Origin: Alphaproteobacteria bacterium
Lineage (GTDB): Bacteria; Myxococcota_A; UBA796; GCA-2862545
DNA: 64,000 bases
Assembly: GCA_020632925.1 (NCBI GenBank)
Contig: JACKER010000018.1
Coordinates: 1-64,000 of the forward strand
Direction of reading: 5' to 3'
In this document: in pieces, positions 26,319-35,823 of the stretch
Layout: every line of letters starts with the position of its first letter
How positions within the stretch are numbered: position 1 is the stretch's first letter
Program-made: the position numbers and the translations under genes
The notes under the pieces: model-generated
What the model was told of the DNA's origin: nothing
Seen by the model: the letters and a program-made list of their open reading frames with translations, nothing else
The model's database searches: none

Positions 26319-27308
26319 TCACGGAGTGGACGTGTGGTCGCTTCCCAGCCACCAGGCGACGACGTGGTCGAAGACCTCGCCCATGCCCTCGACGGCGCCG
26401 TGCCCCTTCCCGGCGAAGCCGTGGTCGTCGCCCGCACGGCGCTCGTAGGTCGTGTCGCGTCCATCGCGGACCAGCTCGGTGACGAGTAGATCGGGGCTCG
26501 CGATGGGGACCGCACGATCCTCGGTCCCCGCCGCGACGTAGACCCGGGCGTCGGTCGCACGCAGGCCCTCGAGCGGACTCGTCGACAGGAAGGACGCCCA
26601 CCGGCGGTAGGGGTGCCCCCACCACATCGTGTCGGCGTCGGGGTGCGCCACGATGTCGGTCCACGCAGCCCAGATCTCGTCCACGCGTGCCTGGCGACGT
26701 TCCAGCGGCTCATGTCGGCGTCCGGGGGCCCACGCCATCGTGATGAGGTCGAAGAGCTGGCTCGGACCGCCACCCGACAGCGAGGCGACGGCGTGGATGC
26801 GGGGCTCCACGGCTGCGAGGTGACAGACCACCGCACCACCTTCCGAGTGGCCGATGGCGAGGACCGTGCTGGCGTCGATGTCCTCGCGAGCGAGCGCGGC
26901 GTCCAGCGCAGCGCGGTTGGCCTCGACCCAACGGGGCAGGGTGTGCTCCTCCTGGAACATGGGACTCGCGCCCATCGCCGTGCCGTAGACGTCGGGGTGC
27001 TGGCCGAAGGAGACGCCTGGCTTCTCGACCACCAGGAGTCGAGCACGGCCATCCAGGCGCCGCAGCAACACGCCGGGAAAGCCGGTGGTGGGATGCCCTC
27101 CCCGCACGTCGAACACGGACTGGGCCCCGCTGCCGTCGATCCACAGCGCCAGCGGGAGAGGACTCCCGGTCGCGGGAGGCTGGGAGAGGTACCAGGTGAT
27201 CTCGCGGCCGAGCGCATCGGTGACGTGGTGCTCGTCGAACGGCACGCCGAGCTGCGCGGCGCTGCGGTCGATGGGCGCCGCCCGCGCCGCGATGATCGAG
27301 AGCAGCAC
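26319..27308 (-). CDS. Alpha/beta hydrolase at the end of the PKS operon
   Basis: A 329-residue protein from GTG 27308 (MLLSIIAARAAPIDRS, signal-like). The start shares one base with the synthase stop (TAGTG), so it is read from the same mRNA. The nucleophile elbow is GHSEGG (LAIGHSEGGAVVCHLA); a late acidic/His pair (AAGTEDRAVP, DDHGF) completes a plausible triad. The W-rich middle (TMWWGHPYRRWASFLS) could be a lid. It could release or trim the lipid product, act as an editing thioesterase, or be an unrelated exported esterase. The signal peptide argues for action outside the cytoplasm. Confidence 0.75.
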   Translation of the reverse strand: MLLSIIAARAAPIDRSAAQLGVPFDEHHVTDALGREITWYLSQPPATGSPLPLALWIDGSGAQSVFDVRGGHPTTGFPGVLLRRLDGRARLLVVEKPGVSFGQHPDVYGTAMGASPMFQEEHTLPRWVEANRAALDAALAREDIDASTVLAIGHSEGGAVVCHLAAVEPRIHAVASLSGGGPSQLFDLITMAWAPGRRHEPLERRQARVDEIWAAWTDIVAHPDADTMWWGHPYRRWASFLSTSPLEGLRATDARVYVAAGTEDRAVPIASPDLLVTELVRDGRDTTYERRAGDDHGFAGKGHGAVEGMGEVFDHVVAWWLGSDHTSTP

Positions 27309-30300
27309 TAGATCGCCGGGAACTCGGTGCGCAGCGCGGTCAACGTCGTCGCCACCTTCTCTGCGGTCTGGACGAGCTCCTCGGCGGTGTGCGTGCTCGA
27401 CAGGAAGAAGCGCAGTCGCGCGGCGTCGTCCGCGACCGCCGGGTACACGATGGGCTGCACGTTGACGCCCTGATCGCGCAGTCGCTGCGACAGGAGCAAC
27501 GCGTGCATCGAGTTGCCCGTGATCGCCGGAACGACCGCGGAGCCACCCTTCGCGGGCCCGGTGTCCACCCCGCGCTGCACCAGGGCGTCGTGGAACAGCC
27601 TGGCGTTCTGCTGGAGCTTCTCGACGCGCCAGGGCTCGGCGAGCATCAGGCGCAGGCTCGCGAGGGCGGCCGTGCCGTTCGCGGGCGTGATGCCCGCGCT
27701 GTAGACGAAGCCGGGGGCCGTGTACCGCAGGTAGCGGATGAGGGTCGCGCCGCCGCCGATCCAGCCGCCACAGGACGCGAGCGACTTCGACAGCGTCCCC
27801 ATCCACAGGTCCACGTCGCGCGGGTCGAGCTGGTCGCGATAGTGCTCGCCGATGCCGCAGCCCGTGGGTCCGCAGACCCCGAAGCTGTGCGCCTCGTCCA
27901 CCAGCAGCATCGCGCCGTGCTTCCTCTTGAGCGCGACGTAGGCCGGCAGCGTGCACAGGTCGCCGTCCATCGAGTACACGCCTTCCACCAGGATCAGGCA
28001 CTTCTCGTGGTTCGGTCGGAGGTCCTTGAGGAGCTTGTCGAGGTGCTCGGGATCGTCGTGCCGGAACGCGCGCCGACCCGCGCCGGAGAGCTTGATGCCC
28101 TGCAGCAGGGAGTCGTGGATGAGCTCGTCGTGCAGCACCAGATCGGGCGGCTTCATCAGGTGGCCGACGACGTTCACGTTCGTCATGTGGCCCGCCGTGA
28201 AGACGAGCGCGTCGTCCACGCCCTGGGCCCGCGCCAGCTCGCTCTCGAGCTCGTGGTGGAAGGGCCGCTCGCCGGACGCGACGCGCGAGGCGCTCACGCT
28301 GGTCCCGTACCGGTGGATGGCCTGCTCGACCTCGGCCAGCACGCGCGGATCGCCCGAGAGCCCGAGGTAGTTGTACGAGCTGAAGTTCACGAGCTCACGG
28401 CCGTCGACCGTCGTCGTGTTCCGGGCGGTGCCCTGGTGCACGTGGAAGTACGGGTTGGCGATGCCGAGCGCGGTCGCGGCCTCGAGCCGCATGTCGAGGT
28501 CCCGGACCTCCGGCCACACGCTCGGATCGACCCACTCGCGCTTGATGACGAGCTTGTCGTCGCCCGCCACCCTGCGAAGCTCGGCGACGGCACCCTCGGC
28601 GACGGCCACGACCGCACCGGCGCCGTCGCGGAACACGAAGTCGGCGGCGAAGCGGTCGCTCCCCGGCTCGGGCGGCTCGAAGCGCGCGTCCACCTTCAGC
28701 GCCGTGCCCGCCGGCCAGGGCCGCAGCACCACGATCCGACGCAAGGCCACGGGGGTGCCGGCTCGCTCGTACCGCTCCCAGGCGACGAGCGCGGCCATCT
28801 GGAACGCGGAGTCGAGCGCCAGCGGGTCCACCGTCCAGCCCTTGCGCGCGGTCTCGGGGATCCAGTCGCCGACGCGGCCCGCCCGGACCTTGCCGCGCAC
28901 GAAGTCCTCGCCTGCGGCCTCCACGGAGACCATTCCCTGGAGCAGCTTGCCGTGGAACGTCTGGCCGCCACCGTAGAAGGCCTTCACGTCGAGCTTCGTC
29001 GGCTGACCGCCGGTCGTCGCGTCCGGGATCTCCACCTCGCCCGCGGGGGCCACGGTCGCGCGGTAACAGAGGACGTCGCGCTCACCGAGCAGCCGGAGCT
29101 CGGCGCGGTCGCCGCGGATCGTCGCGCGGAGGCGGACCGGGCTCTTCACGGTCACGCCGGAGAAGAGCTGCACGTCGCGCACCTCGAGCGGCAGCGGCAG
29201 CCCGCTGGCCCGCGCGAGCAGGTCGGTCGCCGACGCCAGCGGGAGGACCGGCACACCCTCGATCGCGTGGTCCGCGAGGAAGGGGTGCGAGTCGACGGAC
29301 AGGACCTCCTCGAACGCATTCGACCGGTTCCACCAGGGCAGCCGGCGACCGAGCACCACGGGGCCGCTGCCGGCGCCGAGCAGGGTGGCGAGCGCCTCGA
29401 GGCCCGAGCGGTCGCCCGCGAAGTCCACGCCCTCGGCGCGCATCGCGGCCTGGATGGCCTTGGGGATGGTCGACACCATGGTCGAGCTGGCCCACGGACC
29501 GAGCTCGGCCACCACGACGCGCAGGCGCTCGGGCGCGTGCGCCGCGAAACCGGAGACCGCGGCGTTGGCGGCCGCGTAGTGGAGCTGGTGGCGGTTGCCG
29601 AAGCGACCGGCCCAGGAGCCGGTGACGAGCGCGACGCGAGCGTCCGGCGCGGCGGCGAGCGCGTTGAACAGCCCCTCGAGCTTGATCCGGCGCGCGAGCC
29701 GGGCGCGGTCGGCGTCGACCTCGCCGATGGCGCCGTCGGCGAGCACCCCGGCGGCGTGGACCACCGCCGTGTACGGGCCGTGCGCGGCGCAGGCGGCGAT
29801 CAGCGCGTCGCGATCGAGCACGTCGGCCGAGACCACCGCGGCGGACTCCGGCGGCAGCGCGGCGACGGACTCCTCGGGAGCACCACGGCCGACGACCACC
29901 ACGCGGGCCCCGTCGGCGACGAGGCGGGCGGCGAGCTTGGCGCCGATGCCGCGGGTGCCGCCGGTGATCAGCACGACGTCGCCCTGACCGAGCTCGCGGC
30001 GATCGGCCTCGATGCGCTCCTGCCCCGAGACCGCGCGTCCCGCCGACGACCAGCGCACGTCGGGCGAGGTGTCCGCGGACACGATCTCCTGCGCGAGGCG
30101 CGCGGCCCGGAAGGCGGCGTCGAGGCCCTCGAACCACAGCGTCTTCGCCGGGCGGTCCGGCCACTCGCGGCCCACCGCGCGCACGACGCCGGCGACGGCC
30201 TCGGCCCACGGGTCGTCCGCGCGGCACAGCGCGATCACGCCGGGACGGCCACCCACGCGGGCCTGCTCCTCGAGGATCTTCGCGAGCGGCGCCGCGGCGT

Positions 30301-33300
30301 CGGGCACCGGCGCCTCGCCGGCGAGGACCGCCGACACCGGGGTGGGCTCGTCGAAGTCGCCGAGGTGGATCACGAGGTCCACGGGCTTGCCCGCGCGCCG
30401 CGTCACCGTCGCGCCGAGGCCCTTGAGGACCGCGGTCACCTCGGCGTCGCGGTCGCCTGCCACCAGCACGTCGCAGCCCTTGAGCGCGTCCGCGGCGGGG
30501 GCCGAGGACTCTGGCAGCGGGCAGGGACGCCACACGGGGGCGTACCAGGACAGCGGCGCCTCGTCGTCGCTCGGGCGCGCGGCACCCCCACGGGCCACCT
30601 TCACGTGATCCGCGATGTCGGCCACGGTCGGCCGCGCGAGCAGCAGCTCCTGGGGAAGGCCGCCGAGCCCGGGGAAGGCCTCCGCGAGCCCGGTCGCCAG
30701 ATCGCCGACCATGAGGCTGTCGAAGCCGAGGTCGTCCACCAGCACCTGATCGGGGCGCAGCGAGGCGCGCGGGTAGCTCGAGACCTTCGCCACCACCGCC
30801 GCGACCTTGTCGTACACCTCGTCGGCGCCAACCTCCTCGGGCTCGGGCTCCGCCGGTGGCTGCGCTGCGACCGGTGCCGCGGCCGGCGCGGGCTGTTCCG
30901 TGCGCGTCAGCTTCAGCGCGAGCTGGGCGCTGTCCTTGATGGGCCAGTAGGGCTCGCGGGGGAGCACGATCGGCGGCACGCTGGCCGGCGGGAGCGCCGT
31001 CGTGACGTGCCGGGTGTCGAGCGATGCGCCGTGCACCCAGAGCCACCCCAGCGTCTCGAGCGCGCTGCGGCCACCGTCGGCGTCGTCGTTCGATGCCAGG
31101 GTCAGCACGCCGCGGGACTCGGCGCCCGCACCCTTGCGCGCGAAGCTTGCGAGCGGCCCGCCCGCGCCCACCTGCAGGTACAGGTCGGCCCCCTGGGCGC
31201 GGCACTGCTCGAGGAGCGCACCGAACCGGACGGGGGAGGTCGCATGACGCCGGAAGACGTCGATGGCGTCGGCGCGAGAGGCGTAGGGCCGGTCCGCGAT
31301 GCAGCTCGCGACCACAGGGCCGCTCGGGTCGGCGACGTGGATCGCGTCGATCCAGGGCTGGGCGTCGATGCCCGCGAAGATCGGCGAGTGGAACGCGTGG
31401 CTCACCGTGAGCGGCTTCGCGTCGATCCCGGCGGCGGCAGCGCGCTCGCAGGTGAGGCGGACGGCGTCCGTCGCGCCGCTCACGACCACCTGGCTCGGGT
31501 GGTTCTCGTTCGCGACGACGGCACCGTCGGCGAGCAGCGGTCGAACGGCCTCCACCGGCGCCATCAGCGCCGCCATCGCGCCCCGGTCGCCCTCGACCGC
31601 GGCCATCGCACGACCCCGCAGGGCGGCGAAGCGCACCGCGTCGCGGGCGCTCAGCACACCACCGACGACGGCGGCGGCGAACTCGCCGAGGGAGTGCCCG
31701 CCCGCGACCACGGGCTGCACGCCGAGCTGCTCGAGCAGGCGCCAGCAGGCGATCCCCGCGGCGACGAGCGCGGGCTGGGTGTTCGAGGTCAGCGTCAGGT
31801 CCGCCTCGGCCTGCGCGGCGTCGACGGGCACCTGCCGGCGCTCCGGCCACAGCAGGTGGGTCAGCGGCACGGGCAGGAGATCGGCGAGGTCCTCCTCCGC
31901 CGTCTTCAGCGCCTCGTCGACCACGGGGAAGCGGTCGCGGAGCGCGGCGAGCATGCCGACCCGCTGGGCGCCCTGGCCCGGGAAGAGCAGCGCGACCTTC
32001 GGGGCCGCACCGGCGACCCCCGAGGCGAGGCCCCGGGCGGGCTTGCCGGCGGCCACGGCGTCGAGGCCGGCGAGGAGCTCGTCGAGCGTGGACGCGACGA
32101 TCGCCGCGCGGTGGGCGAGGGACGGACGGACCTCCCAGGCTCGGGCCACCGAGGCCACGTCGTCCGGTCGCTCGCGCAGGGCGGCGGCCGTGCGGGCGGC
32201 CGTGCGGCGCAGGGTGTCGGCGTCGGGGGCGCTGATGCGGACGAGCTCGGTGCGGACCGCGTGATCGCGGGGGCGGGTGTCGGGCCCGGTGAGCACGGCG
32301 TGCCCGTTGGTGCCGCCGAAGCCGAAGCTCGAGATGCCCGCCACCCGGTCCGTCGTGGGCCAGGATCGCGGGGCGGTGGGGACGCGGAAGGCGCCGACGT
32401 CGAGACCGAGCTCGGGCTTGGCCTCGTCGAAGCCGGCGAGCGGCGGGATCTGATCGTGGTGGATGGCGAGCGCTGCGCGAATCAGCCCGGCGACGCCCGC
32501 GGACGACATCGTGTGCCCGACGTTGCCCTTCGAGCTTCCGAGCTGCACGTCGTGGATCCGATCGCCGAACGCCTGTCGCAGGCCCATCAGCTCGGTCTGG
32601 TCGCCCACGTCGGTGCCCGTGCCGTGGGCCTCGAGGTACCCGAGGCGCGCGGGATCCACCGCGGCGTCCTCCCACGCGTCCCGCACGACCTCGACCTGAC
32701 CCGCCAGCACCGGCGCCATCGGGCCGTCGCCGCGGCCGTCGTTGTTGATCGCGATGCCGCGGATGACCGCGTACACGCGGTCGCCGTCGCGCTCGGCGTC
32801 CTCCAGGCGCTTGAGCACGAGCATGCCGGCGCCGTCGCCCTGGACGAAGCCGTCGGCGCGGGCGTCGAACGGGCGGCACACGCCGCTGCCGCTGATCGCG
32901 CCGATGCGCGAGAACGCGATGTAGTGCTCGGGCGTGAGCTGGAGGTACGAGCCGCCCGCGACCGCCGCGTCGATGGCGCCCACCCGCAGCTGCTGGACGG
33001 CGTTCGCGACGCCGATCATCGCGGACGCGCAGGCAGCGTCCACCGTGTACGCCGGGCCGTGGAGATCGAGCTCCTGGGCGACGGCAGCCGCGATCATGTT
33101 CGAGAGCACGCCCGGCGCCGAGAAGGGCCGGCTCGGCACCACGTTCTGGATCGCGCGCGCGAGGGCGTCGACGTCCTCGGGGGCCTCTCCGAGCGAGCCC
33201 GTGGCCATCAGGGTCGCGACGACGCGGCTCGAGACCAGGACCCGGAACTCGTTCGCGGTCACGCCGACGAAGACGCCGGTCTTCCGCGGCATCCGGTCGG

Positions 33301-33643
33301 GGCTGTACCCCGCGTCCTCGATGGCCTGCAGCGCGATCTCGAGCGAGAGCCGCTGCTGCGGGTCCATCACCTCGACGCGCCGCGGCGGGATGCCGAGGTG
33401 CAACGCCGGGAACGATCGGACGTCGTCGATGAAGCCACCCGCCGGGGCGTACGACCGGTCGGTCGCCCTGCGGTTGGTGTCGAAGAACGCCTCGTTCGGC
33501 CAGCGATCCGAGGGGACCGGGCTGAAGGCCTGGCGACCTTCCCGGGTCAGCTCCCAGTAGGCGTGGAGATCCGGGGCGCCGGCGAAGCGGCAGCCCATGC
33601 CCACGATCGCGACAGCGTGCGATCGCCCTCGTTCTGTCGTCAT
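27308..33643 (-). CDS. Multidomain KS-AT-ACP-KR-DH synthase with C-terminal alpha-oxoamine synthase
   Basis: A 2111-residue megasynthase. Ketosynthase, residues 1-450: Cys205, His340 and His377 form the triad. Acyltransferase, about 548-840: GHSLG nucleophile Ser651, HAFH at 749-752 typical of malonyl-CoA. ACP, about 940-1015: DDLGFDSL, phosphopantetheine Ser976. Ketoreductase, about 1055-1435: TGGTRGIG at 1227-1234, Tyr1356. Dehydratase hot-dog, about 1445-1690: His1453 in HPFLADHAIEG, Asp1611. PLP-dependent AONS/KBL-type domain, about 1735-2111: DEAHS at 1916-1920, PLP Lys1953 in LSKSLASCGG. KS-AT-ACP-KR-DH is the order of PUFA/enediyne synthases, with AONS at the end. It should extend an acyl chain and release it by decarboxylative condensation with an amino acid. 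The ACP gene lies six bases upstream. Confidence 0.9.
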   Translation of the reverse strand: MTTERGRSHAVAIVGMGCRFAGAPDLHAYWELTREGRQAFSPVPSDRWPNEAFFDTNRRATDRSYAPAGGFIDDVRSFPALHLGIPPRRVEVMDPQQRLSLEIALQAIEDAGYSPDRMPRKTGVFVGVTANEFRVLVSSRVVATLMATGSLGEAPEDVDALARAIQNVVPSRPFSAPGVLSNMIAAAVAQELDLHGPAYTVDAACASAMIGVANAVQQLRVGAIDAAVAGGSYLQLTPEHYIAFSRIGAISGSGVCRPFDARADGFVQGDGAGMLVLKRLEDAERDGDRVYAVIRGIAINNDGRGDGPMAPVLAGQVEVVRDAWEDAAVDPARLGYLEAHGTGTDVGDQTELMGLRQAFGDRIHDVQLGSSKGNVGHTMSSAGVAGLIRAALAIHHDQIPPLAGFDEAKPELGLDVGAFRVPTAPRSWPTTDRVAGISSFGFGGTNGHAVLTGPDTRPRDHAVRTELVRISAPDADTLRRTAARTAAALRERPDDVASVARAWEVRPSLAHRAAIVASTLDELLAGLDAVAAGKPARGLASGVAGAAPKVALLFPGQGAQRVGMLAALRDRFPVVDEALKTAEEDLADLLPVPLTHLLWPERRQVPVDAAQAEADLTLTSNTQPALVAAGIACWRLLEQLGVQPVVAGGHSLGEFAAAVVGGVLSARDAVRFAALRGRAMAAVEGDRGAMAALMAPVEAVRPLLADGAVVANENHPSQVVVSGATDAVRLTCERAAAAGIDAKPLTVSHAFHSPIFAGIDAQPWIDAIHVADPSGPVVASCIADRPYASRADAIDVFRRHATSPVRFGALLEQCRAQGADLYLQVGAGGPLASFARKGAGAESRGVLTLASNDDADGGRSALETLGWLWVHGASLDTRHVTTALPPASVPPIVLPREPYWPIKDSAQLALKLTRTEQPAPAAAPVAAQPPAEPEPEEVGADEVYDKVAAVVAKVSSYPRASLRPDQVLVDDLGFDSLMVGDLATGLAEAFPGLGGLPQELLLARPTVADIADHVKVARGGAARPSDDEAPLSWYAPVWRPCPLPESSAPAADALKGCDVLVAGDRDAEVTAVLKGLGATVTRRAGKPVDLVIHLGDFDEPTPVSAVLAGEAPVPDAAAPLAKILEEQARVGGRPGVIALCRADDPWAEAVAGVVRAVGREWPDRPAKTLWFEGLDAAFRAARLAQEIVSADTSPDVRWSSAGRAVSGQERIEADRRELGQGDVVLITGGTRGIGAKLAARLVADGARVVVVGRGAPEESVAALPPESAAVVSADVLDRDALIAACAAHGPYTAVVHAAGVLADGAIGEVDADRARLARRIKLEGLFNALAAAPDARVALVTGSWAGRFGNRHQLHYAAANAAVSGFAAHAPERLRVVVAELGPWASSTMVSTIPKAIQAAMRAEGVDFAGDRSGLEALATLLGAGSGPVVLGRRLPWWNRSNAFEEVLSVDSHPFLADHAIEGVPVLPLASATDLLARASGLPLPLEVRDVQLFSGVTVKSPVRLRATIRGDRAELRLLGERDVLCYRATVAPAGEVEIPDATTGGQPTKLDVKAFYGGGQTFHGKLLQGMVSVEAAGEDFVRGKVRAGRVGDWIPETARKGWTVDPLALDSAFQMAALVAWERYERAGTPVALRRIVVLRPWPAGTALKVDARFEPPEPGSDRFAADFVFRDGAGAVVAVAEGAVAELRRVAGDDKLVIKREWVDPSVWPEVRDLDMRLEAATALGIANPYFHVHQGTARNTTTVDGRELVNFSSYNYLGLSGDPRVLAEVEQAIHRYGTSVSASRVASGERPFHHELESELARAQGVDDALVFTAGHMTNVNVVGHLMKPPDLVLHDELIHDSLLQGIKLSGAGRRAFRHDDPEHLDKLLKDLRPNHEKCLILVEGVYSMDGDLCTLPAYVALKRKHGAMLLVDEAHSFGVCGPTGCGIGEHYRDQLDPRDVDLWMGTLSKSLASCGGWIGGGATLIRYLRYTAPGFVYSAGITPANGTAALASLRLMLAEPWRVEKLQQNARLFHDALVQRGVDTGPAKGGSAVVPAITGNSMHALLLSQRLRDQGVNVQPIVYPAVADDAARLRFFLSSTHTAEELVQTAEKVATTLTALRTEFPAI

Positions 33644-33649
33644 CCGTCC

Positions 33650-33904
33650 TCAGCCAGAGGTGCGACCGCCGCGCACGAGGCCGACCAGGTCCGAGATGCG
33701 CTGGACCTTGGCGAGCTCCTCGTCCGGGAAGGTGACCTCGATCTTCTCTTCGATGAAGTTGACCATCTCCATCGTCGCGATGGAGTCGAGGCCGAGCGCC
33801 TCGATCTTCGTGTCGGCCACGAGGTTGGCGAAGTCGGCCTTGCGCGTCGGGGCGACGGCCACCAGTGCTTCCTGGATCAGGGCCATGATCTCGTCGTTCG
33901 TCAT
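33650..33904 (-). CDS. Stand-alone acyl carrier protein
   Basis: An 84-residue ACP with IEALGLDSIATMEMVNFIEEKI; the phosphopantetheine attachment site is Ser41. ATG 33904 (MTNDEIMALI) has GGAGTG upstream and gives the normal ACP length. It lies between the acyl-AMP ligase and the megasynthase, six bases before the latter. It is therefore the likely acceptor of the acyl-adenylate and donor of the starter acyl chain to the ketosynthase. No phosphopantetheinyl transferase is encoded nearby, so modification must come from elsewhere in the genome. Confidence 0.93.
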   Translation of the reverse strand: MTNDEIMALIQEALVAVAPTRKADFANLVADTKIEALGLDSIATMEMVNFIEEKIEVTFPDEELAKVQRISDLVGLVRGGRTSG

Positions 33905-34047
33905 CGGGCTCACTCCGAAGGTCGGATGGGATGGGGGCCACCAGTAACCCGCGCGCTCACGCGCGCCCGCAGGTCGGCGGCACCTGGGTGGAGGGAGGAG
34001 GGGAGGGGTGGACCCCGGCGTCCGGACGACCCGGGGTGGACCTCCGA

Positions 34048-35823
34048 TCAGGTCCGCAGGGCGGCCTTGGCGCGCGACCACACGGAAGCCGCGACGTGCT
34101 TCACGAGCGTGACGCGATCACCGCTGGCGCCGAACGAGCGGTCGTCACCGTCGAGGCGCTCGCGGAGGTACATCTCGCGCGTCTTGCGGCGCTGGAGCTT
34201 GCCCGAGGAGGTCTTGGGGAGGCTGCCCGGCTTGAGGCAGACGACCTCGCGCGTGGACAGGGACAGCTCGCGCTGGACCGCCTTCTTGACCTCGTCGATC
34301 AGCGCGGCGTGGTCCTGCTCCTTCGTCTCGAGGACGACGACGAGCTCCTCGCCGATCTCGCCCGGGACGCTGAACGCGACGACGTTGCCCTTGCGCACGC
34401 CCTCGACCTCCGCCGTGGCCCACTCGACCGCCTGCGGGTGGACGTTGCGCCCGTTGACGATGATCAGGTCCTTGATGCGCCCGGTGACGAAGATCTCGCC
34501 CTCGTGGAGGAACCCGAGGTCCCCGGTGCGGAGCCAGCCGTGACGCCAGGCGGCGGCGGTGGCCTCGGGGTTGTTGAAGTACCCGGGGGTCACGGAGGGG
34601 CCGCGGTGACAGATCTCGCCCTCGAACCCGTCCGGCAGCGGCTGGCCGTGCTCGTCGAGGACGGCCACCTCGTGGCCCTGGAACGGGATGCCGCAGGAGA
34701 CGTGCTCGGCGGAGGCCCTGCCGTCGACCGCAGGCTGGATGCGGCCGGTCTCGGAGAAGCCCTCGGCGTCGATCGTGAGCGTCCGCATCTCGTCCGTCGC
34801 CGGCTTGAGCGCGATGGCGAGGGTGGCCTCGGCCATGCCGTAGGCGGGCATCACCGCGTTGCGGGGCAGCGAGCAGTGCTTGGCGAACAGGTCCGTGAAG
34901 TCGCGCATCGTCTGCGGCTTGATCGGCTCGGCGCCACAGCCCAGCACCTTCACGCAGGACAGGTCCCAGTTCTGCAGGTCGGACTCGGTGACCCGGCGGG
35001 CAGCGAGCGCGAACGCGAAGTTCGGCGCGAAGGAAGCGGTGCCCCGGTGGCGGTGCAGGGTGTCGAGCCACACGCTCGGACGCTTGATGAAGCGCATCGT
35101 CGGGATGAAGACGATGGGGATGCCCCAGCAGATGGGCGCGATGACGAAGCCGATCAGGCCCATGTCGTGGTAGAGCGGCAGCCAGCTGACGCCCTTGTCG
35201 CCGCGCTCGGGGGAGATGCGCAGCCCCTCGTGGACGATGCCGCGGCTGTTGGCGACGAGCGAGGCGTGCGTCACCATGACGCCCTTGGGGTCGGCGGTGG
35301 AGCCGCTGGTGTACTGCAGGAAGGCGAGATCGTCGGGAGTGATCTCCGGGTAGATCGGGGTGCCCTCGGCCTCGCGGAGCTTGTCGACGGTCACGAGCTG
35401 CTCGAGCGTCGGGACCTTGTCGACCAGCGCCCAGAGCACGTTCTGCAGGCGAGACGACGCGACCAGGATCCTGGCGCCCGCGCTCTCGAGCACCTTGGCG
35501 GTGCGGTCCGCGTAGGCGTCGAGGTTGCCGAAGGACATCGGCGGGTACAGCGGGACCGGCACCACACCGACGCGCACCGCCGCGAGGAAGGACAAGACGA
35601 AGTCCTCGGGCTCGATCACGATCAGGCCGAGCCGATCGCCCTTGCCGAGCCCCATCGCCTGCATCGCCGCCGCCCGACGCGCCGTCTCCTCGCCGATCCG
35701 CGGGAAGTGGTACGAGGTCTCCTTGCCGGCGAGATCCTGGAACACGAACCCATGATCCGGGTAGAACTGGCCGATCTCGGCGATGGCCTGGGCGATCGTG
35801 GTGAATTCCGGGGTCGACTGCAT
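34048..35823 (-). CDS. Fatty acyl-AMP ligase (FAAL-type adenylate-forming enzyme)
   Basis: A 591-residue ANL-superfamily enzyme. The ATP/AMP loop is YTSGSTADPKG at 171-181. WLPLYHDMGLIG at 214-225 is characteristic of FAALs. Acyl-adenylate motifs (YGMAEATLA, RTGDLGF) follow, and the C-terminal lysine segment is LPKTSSGKLQRRKTR. ATG 35823 has GAGGAGAG upstream. FAALs activate free fatty acids as acyl-AMP and hand them to an ACP without CoA. The free ACP is the next gene, 143 bases downstream, followed by the PKS/AONS, so this enzyme should provide the starter acyl chain. Confidence 0.9.
   Translation of the reverse strand: MQSTPEFTTIAQAIAEIGQFYPDHGFVFQDLAGKETSYHFPRIGEETARRAAAMQAMGLGKGDRLGLIVIEPEDFVLSFLAAVRVGVVPVPLYPPMSFGNLDAYADRTAKVLESAGARILVASSRLQNVLWALVDKVPTLEQLVTVDKLREAEGTPIYPEITPDDLAFLQYTSGSTADPKGVMVTHASLVANSRGIVHEGLRISPERGDKGVSWLPLYHDMGLIGFVIAPICWGIPIVFIPTMRFIKRPSVWLDTLHRHRGTASFAPNFAFALAARRVTESDLQNWDLSCVKVLGCGAEPIKPQTMRDFTDLFAKHCSLPRNAVMPAYGMAEATLAIALKPATDEMRTLTIDAEGFSETGRIQPAVDGRASAEHVSCGIPFQGHEVAVLDEHGQPLPDGFEGEICHRGPSVTPGYFNNPEATAAAWRHGWLRTGDLGFLHEGEIFVTGRIKDLIIVNGRNVHPQAVEWATAEVEGVRKGNVVAFSVPGEIGEELVVVLETKEQDHAALIDEVKKAVQRELSLSTREVVCLKPGSLPKTSSGKLQRRKTREMYLRERLDGDDRSFGASGDRVTLVKHVAASVWSRAKAALRT

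Noticed and set aside
27389..34543. A 2384-codon open frame on the + strand opposite the PKS/AONS gene
   Set aside because: The minus-strand frame has complete KS, AT, ACP, KR, DH and AONS motifs; the antisense frame has low-complexity Arg/Gly/His-rich translation and is a GC-bias shadow.
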